NCBI RefSeq assembly: GCF_036898095.1
Contig: NC_090750.1
Location: forward strand, 86,152,893-86,216,892
Length of the DNA: 64,000 bases
DNA from: Palaemon carinicauda
Lineage: Eukaryota; Arthropoda; Malacostraca; Decapoda; Palaemonidae
Reading direction: 5' to 3'
A program made the translations under genes and the position numbers. The notes below the pieces were generated by a model, which saw only the letters and a program-made list of their open reading frames with translations, was not told where the DNA came from and did no database searches. This document shows positions 42,463-51,988 of the stretch, in pieces (the stretch's first letter is position 1; each line of letters begins with the position of its first letter).

Positions 42463-44860
42463 CGCGAATTGCTTTGTCCATACAGGACATGATCAACATG
42501 GCCGAGTCTTTGTCAGATGGGGCAGTCTTCTTGCTCAAGGCCCCCAGGCACCAATCGAGAAAATTAAAAATTTCAAAGGTGCGAAAGACTCCCTTCAAGA
42601 AGTGGTCCAGGTCAGAAAAGGTCCAGCAGACCTTAGAGCGTCTCATAGCTGACCTTCGTGGAGAGTCAACCAAACTTGAGAAGTCAGCCTGGGCAGAGGC
42701 AGGGACCCCCAAGCCTGGTTCCTCTCCTGTGGCATACCAGACGCCCGCCTTAGACGTCAGCTTAGGAGGTGGAAACATAAAAGACGTCTTTCCCAGTTGC
42801 TGCTTGGACTGCAACCAATCCCCTAACATTCTCAAAGCTCTCTTTGAAGATCTAGCGAAGACGAGCTTAGTGTAGGCAGACTTAACAGGTTGCATGCCTA
42901 GAGAGAACTCGGATGGAGGAGAGCGAGGGGTAGCAGACACAAAGTGATCCGGGTAAAGTTCTCTGAACAGAGCCAGAACCTTGCGAAAGTCGATGGAGGG
43001 TGGCAATGACTTGGGTTCCTCCACGTCAGATGAAGGATCATCCAGGTGAGCAGCTTCATCCTCAGAAACCTCATCACCTGAGGGTTGAGAAGCGAGAGGT
43101 AAAGTTAAAGCGGTCTGCTGAATGGCTGAATCCTGAAGAGCGGGTGCATGCGCACTTGCGGATTCATCCTCAAGTCTCTGTTGAAGAGGATGAGGGCTGG
43201 TAATGACAAAGTCCTGAGGCTGGGATGAAGGAGGTTCTGCGGAGGTCTGAGGAGCAAGCGTGGTGAGAGGCGACCGTAGTAAAGCATGAGGCTCGTGCTG
43301 CAAAGACTGCGGTTCAAGTTGAGTGGGAAGAGGCTCAAGCTGAGGAGAAAGTGGCAGATGCATGCGTTGAGGTGGCTGACTCATAGCATGAGGTTCCTGC
43401 CTCAAGAGTTGCGCTTGCTTCAAGGGTTGAGGTGGCTGCGCAGAGAGAGGCTCTTGTCTCACGAGTTGAGGTTCTTGAGGTGCTTGCCTCGAGAGTTGAG
43501 GTTCTCGCCTCGAGGAAAGTGGAGGTGGCTGCTGCGAGAGTTGAGGTGGCTGCCTCAAGGATGGTAGAGGTTGTCGTACCTCAAGAGGTTGCTGCCTCGA
43601 GGATGGAGGTAATGCAAGATACTCCTGCCTCAAGGGTAGAGGAGGTTGTAAAGCATAAGGTTCCTGTCCCCATTGTTGAGGAGGTTGCTGCGTGGTAAGA
43701 GGCTCCTGCCTCAAAGAAAGTGGAGGTTGCTGCACAGCGCTGGTATCTGGCAACTCCCAACGCGGCAGCTCACGCATGGAGGTAGCTTGAGGAACCTCAA
43801 CCTCATACGTCTGGCAGATTGTACTGCGCTGAGGAGGAGGAGCGCTCGCAGGAGGAGGTGTATTAACCTTCTCTGCCTGGAACTCCCGCATCAACACCGC
43901 AAGCTGCGACTGCATAGTCTGCAGCAAAGCCATCTTAGGATCAACAGAAGTTGAGGTCTGTTGAGGCATAGCTTTAACAGAAGTTGAGGTCTGTTGAGGC
44001 AGCACCTTGCCTCTCTTAGGAGGCGTGCAGTCACCTGATGACTGCGGCGAGTCCGAGCTAGCCCAATGGCTACACCCTGGCTGTTGGACTCGCGCGGTCT
44101 GGACTTTACGCTTAAGAGGTCTTGAGGCCTGAGTCCAGCGTTTTCTCCCCGAAAAATCTTCTGCAGACGAGGATCTAAAGGGCTCAATCGTCTGAGAGTG
44201 GAAGTGACGATCTCTATAAGATACGCCCGCAACCACTGAGGATACTACTGTGCGCCGATCAAGGCCTGCCGAACCCTTTTGCCCTTCGACATTGCTTCTC
44301 CCCTGGGCTTGGGAGCTTGCAAGAGGTCCCGGACTGGGAGGACGACTGGCACGCACAGAAGTATCCTCACGCGCAACACTGACACTGACACTAGCACTAG
44401 GCACAGCACTGGCACTACCACTTCCCACTGCACTTTTCACTTTAAGTTCCTTGACGTCTGCCAAAAGGAACTTGTGGTCACTCACTACCGACTCCACTTT
44501 ATCACCTAAAGCCTGAATAGCACGTAAAACATCTGACATATCAGGCTGAGCACTAATAGTAGGTTTGGGGGTAGCCACTACAGGGTGAGGAAAAGGTTGA
44601 GGATCATGGGGGGAGGAATAAAGTAAAGAGCGAGCCGAACTCCTCCTAACTCTCTCTCTCTCTAACTTAGTGGTATACTTAAGGAATCGAATAAAATCAA
44701 GTTCCGAAAGTCCGGCACATTCCTCACATCGATCTTCCAACTGACAGGATTTTCCCCTACAGTCGGAACAAACGGTGTGAGGATCAACCGAGGCCTTCGG
44801 AAGCCGCCTAATACAAGTCCTACATCGTCTTTGGGGAGGAGCTTGAGAATGGTCGGACAT
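42068..44860 (-). CDS. E2 Gag-like protein (ORF1)
   Basis: 930 codons from ATG at 44860. The N-terminus is Cys-rich: CxxC at 13/16, CxxC at 31/34, C39, CxxC at 45/48 (CSDCRGKSCQLEDRCEEC), probably zinc-binding. A basic stretch follows (LERERVRRSS). Residues about 370-530 are Gln/Pro-rich imperfect repeats (QEPHAM, QPPLSLRQEPL). From about 620 a folded region follows (LFRELYPDHFVS, SAYTKLVFARSSKRALRML), and the C-terminus is basic (GRAPSRGSTRPDGHRGRSK), suiting RNA binding. No retroviral CCHC knuckle. The role as structural protein is inferred from position. The frame overlaps ORF2 by 395 bp. Confidence 0.85.
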   Translation of the reverse strand: MSDHSQAPPQRRCRTCIRRLPKASVDPHTVCSDCRGKSCQLEDRCEECAGLSELDFIRFLKYTTKLERERVRRSSARSLLYSSPHDPQPFPHPVVATPKPTISAQPDMSDVLRAIQALGDKVESVVSDHKFLLADVKELKVKSAVGSGSASAVPSASVSVSVAREDTSVRASRPPSPGPLASSQAQGRSNVEGQKGSAGLDRRTVVSSVVAGVSYRDRHFHSQTIEPFRSSSAEDFSGRKRWTQASRPLKRKVQTARVQQPGCSHWASSDSPQSSGDCTPPKRGKVLPQQTSTSVKAMPQQTSTSVDPKMALLQTMQSQLAVLMREFQAEKVNTPPPASAPPPQRSTICQTYEVEVPQATSMRELPRWELPDTSAVQQPPLSLRQEPLTTQQPPQQWGQEPYALQPPLPLRQEYLALPPSSRQQPLEVRQPLPSLRQPPQLSQQPPPLSSRREPQLSRQAPQEPQLVRQEPLSAQPPQPLKQAQLLRQEPHAMSQPPQRMHLPLSPQLEPLPTQLEPQSLQHEPHALLRSPLTTLAPQTSAEPPSSQPQDFVITSPHPLQQRLEDESASAHAPALQDSAIQQTALTLPLASQPSGDEVSEDEAAHLDDPSSDVEEPKSLPPSIDFRKVLALFRELYPDHFVSATPRSPPSEFSLGMQPVKSAYTKLVFARSSKRALRMLGDWLQSKQQLGKTSFMFPPPKLTSKAGVWYATGEEPGLGVPASAQADFSSLVDSPRRSAMRRSKVCWTFSDLDHFLKGVFRTFEIFNFLDWCLGALSKKTAPSDKDSAMLIMSCMDKAIRDGSGELASMFVSGVLKKREQLCSFLSTGITSCQRSQLLFAPLSKFLFPEDLIKELSAALIQKDTHDLVASSARKAKIAPSVPRTYCTPVADTPATRFIPPFRGRAPSRGSTRPDGHRGRSKKGIKSSKGKH

Positions 44861-45064
44861 CTTGAATCAGAGAACAGTCAAGGGGGATTCCAATTTAAAG
44901 CTAAAGATCGTTAAACCATAAATCAAAATTAATCCAAAAGCTATCTAAGCTAAGGGAAAAGCTTCCTGTATAGCGAAAGCTGAAATCTCAGAGCAATACT
45001 TCACCAAAACCGTGAACAAAGACTCCAAAATTATAAGCGTATCCATGTAGGTCTTGCCGGAAGC
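44861..45064 (-). promoter_or_regulatory. E2 5' leader between ITR and ORF1
   Basis: About 200 bp of non-coding sequence between the terminal repeat and the Gag ATG, probably the 5' UTR. No TATA box was recognised. E1 and E3 have a far longer, unrelated leader here. Confidence 0.4.
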
Positions 45065-45243
45065 ACGACAGAGGAAAAATTGAGGTGGTGTCAACAAGAA
45101 GTACTGCAGTACCTGGCCACAGGTGGCGCTGGTGAGTACACCCCCCTCTTGTATAGCGATCGCTGGCGTATCCCTTCCGTAGAATTCTGTCGGGCAACGG
45201 AGTTGACAGCTACATGATTATCGGGTAAGATTAATATTGAAAA
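45065..45243 (-). repeat. E2 5' (window-right) inverted terminal repeat
   Basis: Inverted match of 38415-38582, including AGAAGTACTGCAGTACCTGG and CTTGTATAGCGATCGCTGGC. It ends AATATTGAAAA at 45243. Confidence 0.92.
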
Positions 45244-45265
45244 CTACAAATTACTTTTAAAATTT

Positions 45266-46587
45266 CCTGGATGTGTAAATCTACCTGGCCCCATACACGA
45301 GCAAAGACAATGACTCTAGCAACTGATATGCCTTCATTGAGATTCTGTCTAGGACTTGCAGGGTGGATACAGCGGGAAGTGAAAACTAAAGGACCTGGGT
45401 TTTTATTGCTAAGAAAAATACAAATTACTTGGCAATTTATTACTCAGAAATTCAATAATGATGCTAAGAAAAGAGACCCACCTACTCCCAACTGTTTTGA
45501 ATTGAAAAAAAGGGCCCCATGATTAACATGATCAAAGGCAGCAACTAAAATTAAGGCCAATCATACAAACTTCCTGACCACAATCAAGGGATTTCTGTAC
45601 TGCATTGAAGATTGTAAGAAGGGCATCACATGCAGTACTCTCCATTTGCTATATACATTCTCCAAAGATAATATGTTGTATACAGTATAGTTCTCACAAG
45701 GGAAAACTGTTTAAGCCTCCTACCATATCCTCCATTTACTTTGGTGACATAAAATTCTTAAGCAAGTGATATATCAATGAGAAAAATGCAAAAACAAAAA
45801 AAAAAATACTGAATGTCATTTGAAGTATGACAATGCTGCAATATGAATGCAAATACGTTGGTTGAAGGCAGAAGCATATATGCTACTTAACATTTAAGAG
45901 CTAATCTAGTTACAATACACATTGGAACCCCGAGATCTGAGTTCATTCACTCCTGAATGCCATTTGAACTCTAGTTTGTTTCAATAGTAAATTAATCGTA
46001 CCCTTAATAATTAATATAAATGTGAATAATCCATTCCAGACCCCTAAAATAACTTATCATGAAGCATTTTCACACAAACTCTATAGCACTTACATGCAAA
46101 AACTCATAAGAAAATCTTAAAACAATACTGAGGAAAGATAAATATATAAAAATTTAACTTCATTTTACCTGTGCTGTACTAAGAAGAGTTGCACACCACT
46201 CTCACTTCCAAATCTTTTTCCTTTAATTGTTGTGGTACTCAACTTTTCTTTTTGGGTTATCAATATAATTATCCTTCTTTGGCTCAATTATAAATGGATA
46301 ACTAAAACAAAATTATACAAGTCAAATAGAAAATCCTAACAGCAATGTTTTGGGGGGATGCAATGGGAGGGAGCTACAAGGGAACTAAGTGTATGATACT
46401 TTATAGAAAAACCTTTGCTTCAGCAGCATTAGGCAGATAGAGATAAGTGTCTTAGCTGACCCATTTGACACCCAAATATCGTTCATTTTGCAGGATAGAA
46501 ATGTTGAAAAATATTATTCAAACCGTTTTTTTAATTCTGGTGTATTCAACATTAGGGGAGCCACTATAGCATATTGAAATTTCATAC
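45266..46587 (-). other. FBXO21 intron with MITE edge and LINE fragment
   Basis: 45375-45435 (AAAGGACCTGGGTTTTTATT...AAAAATACAAATTACTTGGC) is a MITE-family edge. The fragment at 45510-45690 is listed separately. The rest has no recognised content. Confidence 0.5.
45510..45690 (-). mobile_element. Jockey/CR1-like LINE fragment (RT motif A region)
   Basis: Reverse complement of bases matching 57455-57590, covering the LDFSAAFxHVNH catalytic motif region and upstream Cys/Leu-rich part. It is shorter and diverged. - strand. Confidence 0.75.
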
Positions 46588-46770
46588 CTGAGTAAACAAC
46601 ACATTGTTCACACATCTGAAGATCTGATGGCATCTCATCTGTGACCACTGTGATTCCTGAAGTGTATAATATGGGGAAAACAATGGTACCAGGAGTGCAG
46701 GATGATCTGAATGTAACTCACTTAACCTACAGCGACAGTCTTCAGCAAGTTTATCGATCTGGCTGATCAC
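46588..46770 (-). CDS. FBXO21: FBXO21 exon, N-terminal part of transglutaminase-like region
   Basis: Acceptor TTTTTTCCAG before 46770 and donor CTCAG|GTATGA after 46588, both phase 0 (61 codons). The peptide begins VISQIDKLAEDCRCRLSELH, continues SDHPALLVPLFSPYYTLQES and ends IFRCVNNVLFTQ. QIDxLAxxVRxxL and the run into VNxVLFxQ then G-N-x-x-DYY of the next exon reproduce the FBXO21 order. Confidence 0.92.
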
Positions 46771-47646
46771 CTGGAAAAAAATATTAAACAATCACTTCTA
46801 GATTGGAGCACAAAGTATAATGGGTACCTTGAAAAAGACATAGTACATACATGTACAGTGACTTTTTTCCTTCTAAAATTCCTAGTCAGTACAGTATTAT
46901 CAAAGTGGAACTTGACCAGATTATATAAAATAATACTGTAGTGCTGTATATTTCCACACATAACACGACCCTTAAATCATGATATTCACCCTTGAAAATT
47001 GGGGATCGTCTTATTCAACATACCTGAAATTCACACCTTGAATTACAAGTGATGTTTATTGGTAGGCTAGCCTTGGCCTCAGTACAGTAATTAACAATAA
47101 AGTAACCAAACCATATTTACATTACATATTACTGTATTGTCATATGTTCATGATAAATAGCCTACTTGAGGAAAAATTCCATATTAACAATGAAACCAAC
47201 TTTCATCTACACGAGTCAATCTGAGAAAATGTAGACATTGAATTATGGTTGTGTTCTCAGCTACCTAATTCTTTACCTTTTCTTACCTAATGGCCCTCTT
47301 GTGCGTGGAAATATAAGGTACTTTAGTTTAAATAATAATCTATTTTTTTTCTTTGCCTTCAAATTAGTCTGTTTCCTACAATTCTGTCTTCTTTTGAAGG
47401 TTGAGCTGATCTGATTGATGAGAGTGGCCCACAGAGCACTTTATTTTTTAGGCAGACATGATTGGCCTGGGGCCATATTTGTTAGTGCACTTGTATTTGT
47501 GAAACTTCAGACACCCTTGTGAGGAGTCTGAAAGATTGGACTATGGCCTTTTGTAAATTGCCAGAACACCAGAAATTTTCACATGCTTGTGTCAGTCACA
47601 TGAAGAAAATTGGTGCAACATGTTCAGATTTTTATGATTATCCTTT
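46771..47646 (-). other. FBXO21 intron
   Basis: 47110-47215 resembles 3945-4015 (GATAAATAGCCTACTTGAGG), a shared diffuse repeat. No gene. Confidence 0.5.
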
Positions 47647-47650
47647 TTAA

Positions 47651-47947
47651 CCCTTTAACCCCCAGGCTATTTGGAAATTTCCAACCCTTAACCCCCAGGG
47701 GGTTATTTTTTTCCCAGCACATTTTGCAGTATATTTTTTTTTTAAATTGCTCTAACAGCCTTAATTTTTGTCATAGAGAGGTCAGGTTGGTCTCATTCTC
47801 TTGGAAAATTCCTGAATTTTTTCAAAAAAATTATCAAAAATATGAAAAAAAAAAATTTATAGCATTTTTTGCAAGGACGTACCGGTACGTCCATGGGGGT
47901 AAAGGCTTTTGTGAAACGTACCAGTACGTCCTTTGGGGGTAAAAGGG
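47651..47947. mobile_element. piggyBac-like MITE with TTAA target duplication
   Basis: 297 bp beginning CCCTTTAACCCCCAGG and ending TTTGGGGGTAAAAGGG, flanked by TTAA on both sides (47647-47650, 47948-47951). These terminal C/G triplets and TTAA duplication are the piggyBac hallmark. The inside carries a perfect palindrome GGACGTACCGGTACGTCC (47874-47891) and an imperfect one, ACGTACCAGTACGTCC. No transposase coding. Confidence 0.88.
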
Positions 47948-47951
47948 TTAA

Positions 47952-48758
47952 ATAGTTGCTAAATCAATAGGCCTACAATGTACAGTACAGCAATTTTGAT
48001 GATGGTTACCACTGGATATATGAAAAAACGATACACAGTGGGTAAATATTATTAATACCTGCATTGATCTTAATTAGTACTTTGAACATTGTGATATCTT
48101 CTGATATGATGTGTGTACTGTATACTGTAGTGTATTTGGTGACCTATTTACCAGTGTAATAAGGATTCTTACATTGAGTGAATAAAAGTATTGAGGTGTT
48201 AAGATAGATATACAGTATATAATTTGGTGCAGGGTTTTACAGTGTCTGCCTGTAATAACATAATGTTTAGGATGAATTTAATTGAGGAATATTGAATTAG
48301 TATTAAATTAGTTAAAATTAAGAATTATATATACATCAAATAGCATAATGGATTTAGCTAGAAATAAATGTGATGTTTATGGTGTTTTTCTTGATAAAAG
48401 TGAAACTTTAATGATGTGGTACAGTATCTGTTGTATAGAATTAGTACTGTAATAAGGCTTGTCTTTAAATTAATCATCAAGGTAAAACTTTGAATCTACT
48501 ATAAGTGAAAGTACGTGATATGTGTGTAGATATTTGAATAAAGTAAAAAATAACTAAGTTTATTTGAATCTGGGCATACTGCCAAATTTCCCATGGCAAT
48601 ACATCAATGTTGCCTTATTGCATAGATGCTGGTAATCTCAAAATAAAATTAAAGACATGAAAATGTTATAGCATACAATAAATCATGATAATTCCAAAAT
48701 GAAAGCAAAGTAACACATCTCTCCATTTGCTTGTAAAACAAAATGCCAAAACACTTAC
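47952..48758 (-). other. FBXO21 intron
   Basis: AT-rich with several TACAGTA/TACTGTA motifs. Nothing coding. Confidence 0.5.
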
Positions 48759-48939
48759 TTCCTTTGTACTTATATCAGTGTGAGGCTGAAACCACCTGGC
48801 AACTAAGATGGCTCCAATTTCTAGAGGCTGCTCATTTGGAGGTTGAGCCATGAATAGCTCCCATTCTTGCTTGCAAACATTTTGATGGACGTGGCATATT
48901 ACTTTCATAGCATAGTACTTTTCTGTCATGTTTTCATAC
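48759..48939 (-). CDS. FBXO21: FBXO21 exon, upstream-most recognised in window
   Basis: Acceptor CTTTATAG before 48939; the first base completes an Arg codon. Donor GGAA|GTAAGT after 48759 in phase 0. The peptide YENMTEKYYAMKVICHVHQN...QPPNEQPLEIGAILVARWFQ...DISTKE matches the FBXO21 region between F-box and core (LTxxYYAxKV, then EGAxxIxxxxxPxxDIS). The preceding exon must end in two bases (AG); no convincing one was found in 48940-64000. E3 starts 156 bp upstream, within that intron. Confidence 0.9.
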
Positions 48940-49335
48940 CTATAAAGAGGCGCAAACTTATAAAACTGTATTAAAGTAAAGAGGCCCAAACTTATAAAGC
49001 TGTATTAAAATAAAGAGGTCCAAACTTATAAAGCTGTATAAAAGTAAAGAGGCCCACTTATAAAGCTATATAAAAACTTATTTTTTATACAAACATGTTA
49101 TTTTGATAATAAAATAAATTTTTGAATATACTTACCCGGTGATTATATAGCTGCAACTCTGTTGCCCGACAGACAACTCTACGGTAAAAACTCGCCAGCG
49201 ATCGCTACACAGGTTGCGGGTGTGCCCAACAGCGCCATCTGTCGTCCAGATACCCAGTACTCAATGTAAACAAAGACTCAATTTTCTCCTCGTCCCACTG
49301 CGTCTCTATTGGGGAGGAAGGGAGGGTCCTTTAAT

Positions 49336-49430
49336 TTATAATCACCGGGTAAGTATATTCAAAAATTTATTTTATTATCAAAATAACATTTTTCAATATT
49401 TAACTTAGCCGGTGATTATATAGCTGATTC
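49336..49430 (-). repeat. E3 internal complementary region
   Basis: ATAATCACCGGGTAAGTATA...ATCAAAATAACAT joined to TTTTCAATATTTAACTTAGC: complements of the two E3 edges, including E3-specific variants (GATAATAAA and CACCGGCTAAG). Confidence 0.88.
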
Positions 49431-49832
49431 ACACCCAGGGGGGTGGGTAGAGACCAGCAATATATGTTTACACTTTTATGAGCTAAGAGTTTTTATTTCA
49501 TTTTAGAAGTTATCAAAATAACAAAAACAAAATACATAGGTACCTGGTAAGGAAGTCGACTTGAACAATTACTCTGCCTTTTAAGTACGTCTTCCTTACG
49601 GAGCCTCGCGATCCTCTTAGGATGCTGATAGACCCCTAGGATCTGAAGTATCAAGGGTTGCAACCCATACAACAGGACCTCATCAAAACCCCTACTCTAG
49701 GCGCTCTCAAGAAATGACTTTGACCACCCACCAAATCAACCAGGATGCGAAAGGCTAAGTTCTTAGCCTTCCGGACAACCCAAAAAAACAACAATAAAAA
49801 CATTTCAAGAGAAAGATTAAAAGGGTATGGAA

Positions 49833-50800
49833 TTAGGGAATTGTAGTGGTTGAGCCCTCACCCACTACTGCACTCGCTGCTACGAATGGTCCCAGTGTGT
49901 AGCAGTTCTTGTAAAGAGACTGGACATCTTTCAAGTAAAATGACGCGAACACTGACTTGCTTCTCCAATAGGTTGCGTCCATTATACTTTGCAGAGATAA
50001 ATTTTGCTTAAAGGCCACGGAAGTTGTTACAGCTCTAACTTCGTGCGTCTTCACCTTAAGCAAAGTTCGGTCTTCCTCACTCAGATGTGAATGAGCTTCT
50101 CGTATTAACAATCTGATAAAGTCTGACCAAGCATTCTTTGACAAAGGCAAGGATGGTTTCTTAACTGAACACCATAAAGCTTCAGATTGGCCTTGTAAAG
50201 GTTTAGTACGCTTTAAATAGAACTTAAGAGCTCTAACAGGGCATAAGACTCTTTCTAGTTCATTGCCTACGATCTCCGATAAGCTGGGGATATCGAAAGA
50301 TTTAGGCCAAGGCCGAGAAGGCAGCTCATTTTTGGCTAGAAAACCAAGTTGTAGCGAACAAGTGGCTTTTTCTGACGAAAATCCTATGTTCTTGCTGAAG
50401 GCATGAATCTCACTGACTCTTTTAGCCGAGGCTAAGCATACCAGGAAAAGAGTCTTAAGAGTGAGATCTTTCAGGGAGGCTGATTGTAACGGCTCCAACC
50501 TATCTGACATGAAGAATCTTAGTACCACGTCTAAATTCCATCCAGGGGAGCCAAACGACGCTCCTTGGTGGTCTCAAAAGACTTAAGGAGGTCTTGCAGA
50601 TCTTTATGTTTGGAAAGATCTAAGCCTCTATGCCGGAAGACCGATGCCAACATGCTTCTGTAGCCCTTGATAGTGGGAGCTGAAAGGGATCGTCCTTTTC
50701 TCAGGTATAAGAGAAAAACAGCTATTTGAGCTACAGAGGTACAGTACTGGTCGAGGATACAGAAACTGACTTGCACCAGTCTCGGAAGACTTCCCACTTC
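49833..50800 (-). pseudogene. E3 tyrosine recombinase (catalytic half intact, N-terminal frameshift)
   Basis: 49833-50528 encodes an uninterrupted catalytic domain: ASAKRVSEIHAF (Arg), KTHEVRAVTTS (His, Arg), ATYWRS (Trp) and SFYLKDVQ (Tyr). Just upstream, TKERRLAPLDGI replaces the expected RLSTPGWNLDVVLRF: one or a few bases are lost near 50530-50548 and the core-binding domain (SAPTIKGYRSMLASVFRHRG) is in another frame. Confidence 0.85.
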
Positions 50801-51988
50801 GATTGGTAGACTCTAATGGAAGAAGCTCTCCTTGCTCTAGCAATCGCACTGGCTGCTTCCTTCGAAAAGCCTCTAGCTCTCGAGAGTCTTTCGATAGTCT
50901 GAAGGCAGTCAGACGAAGAGCGTGGAGGCTTTGGAGTACCTTCTTTACGTGTGGCTGACGTAGAAGGTCTACCCTTAGAGGAAGACTACTGGGAACGTCT
51001 ACTAACCATCGAAGTATCTCGGTGAACCATTCTCTCGCGGGCCAGAGGGAAGCAACTAACGTCAACCTTGTCCCTTCGTGAGAGGCGAACTTCTGCAGTA
51101 CCTTGTTGACAATCTTGAACGGTGGGAATGCGTAGAGATCCAGATGTGACCAATCTAGGAGGAAAGCATCTATATGTATTGCTGCTGGGTCCGGGACTGG
51201 AGAGCAATAGATTGGAAGCCTCTTGGTCAGCGAGGTTGCAAAGAGATCTATGGATGGTTTTACCCCAAGTGGCCCAAAGTCTCTTGCACACATCCTTGTG
51301 GAGGGTCCATTCGGTTGGAATTACTTGCCCTTTCCGACTGAGACAATCTGCTATGACGTTCAAGTCGCCTTGGATGAACCTCGTTACTAGGGAGATGTCT
51401 TGACCTTTTGACCAGATGAGCAGGTCCCTTGCGATCTCGTACAACGTCAGTGAGTGGGTACCTCCTTGTTGGAGATGTACGCCAAGGCCGTGGTGATGTC
51501 CGAGTTAACTTCCACCACTTTGCCTCGAAGGAGAGACTTGAAGCTTTTCAAGGCCAGATGTACTGCCAACAGCTCCTTGCAGTTGATATGCATGCTCCTC
51601 TGACTCGAGTTCCACAGTCCTGAGCATTCCCGACCGTCTAGTGTCGCGCCCCAGCCCACATCCGATGCGTCCGAGAAGGAACGTGGTTGGGAGTCAGAAC
51701 AGCCAGGGGAAGACCCTCTCTTAGGTTGATATTGTCCTTCCACCAAGTCAGACAAGACTTTATCTTTTCGGAAACCGGGATCGAGACCGCTTCTAGCGTC
51801 TTGTCCTTTTTCCAGTGAAAAGCTAGATGGTATTGAAGAGGACGGAGGTGTAGTCTTCCTAGTGACACAAATTGTTCCACGGATGACAGCGTCCCTACCA
51901 GACTTATCCACAGCCTGACTGAGCAGCGTTCCTTCTTCAGCATCTTCTGGATGGATAGCAGGGCTTGATCTATTCTGGGGGCTGATCG
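50628..51988 (-). pseudogene. E3 RNase H and methylase-like region, RT palm deleted
   Basis: The methylase-like part is at 50960-51293 (SIDLFATSLTKRLPIYC, DLYAFPPFKIVNKVLQ) and RNase H at 51447-51700 (SDASDVGWGATLDGRE, INCKELLAVHLAL, VNSDITTALAYIS). RT homology begins only at PRIxQALxxIQxML (about residue 403 of E2 ORF2), fused at about 51988 to the Gag frame, so YLDD and all other palm motifs are gone. At least two frameshifts. Confidence 0.85.

Larger units (their letters stand above)
38383..45243 (-). mobile_element. DIRS1-like retrotransposon E2, apparently complete (6.86 kb)
   Basis: Order on the - strand: ITR (45243-45065), leader, Gag-like ORF1 (44860-42068), RT/RNase H/methylase-like ORF2 (42462-40009, overlapping ORF1 by 395 bp), tyrosine recombinase ORF3 (ending 39110, overlapping ORF2), spacer, ICR (38712-38622) and ITR (38582-38383). 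All three frames are open. This is the classic DIRS1 layout: no LTRs, no integrase, recombinase instead. DIRS1-like elements are known to be widespread in decapods. Sense orientation within the FBXO21 intron 37488-46587. Confidence 0.93.
38143..45265. mobile_element. MITE (about 260 bp) split by DIRS element E2
   Basis: The left end at 38143 reads AAATTTTAAAAGTATTTTGT and ATTTTTCCTTGCTATACAAA (as AAATTTTAAAAGTATTTTGTATTTTTCC... continuing). The right end is the inverted match in two pieces: CAGGTTTGTATATGTAGGAA at 38361-38380, then TACAAATTACTTTTAAAATT at 45245-45264. E2 occupies 38383-45243 inside the right inverted repeat. Related edges occur at 15135, 23785, 45405, 59965 and 62585-62820. 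Confidence 0.8.
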
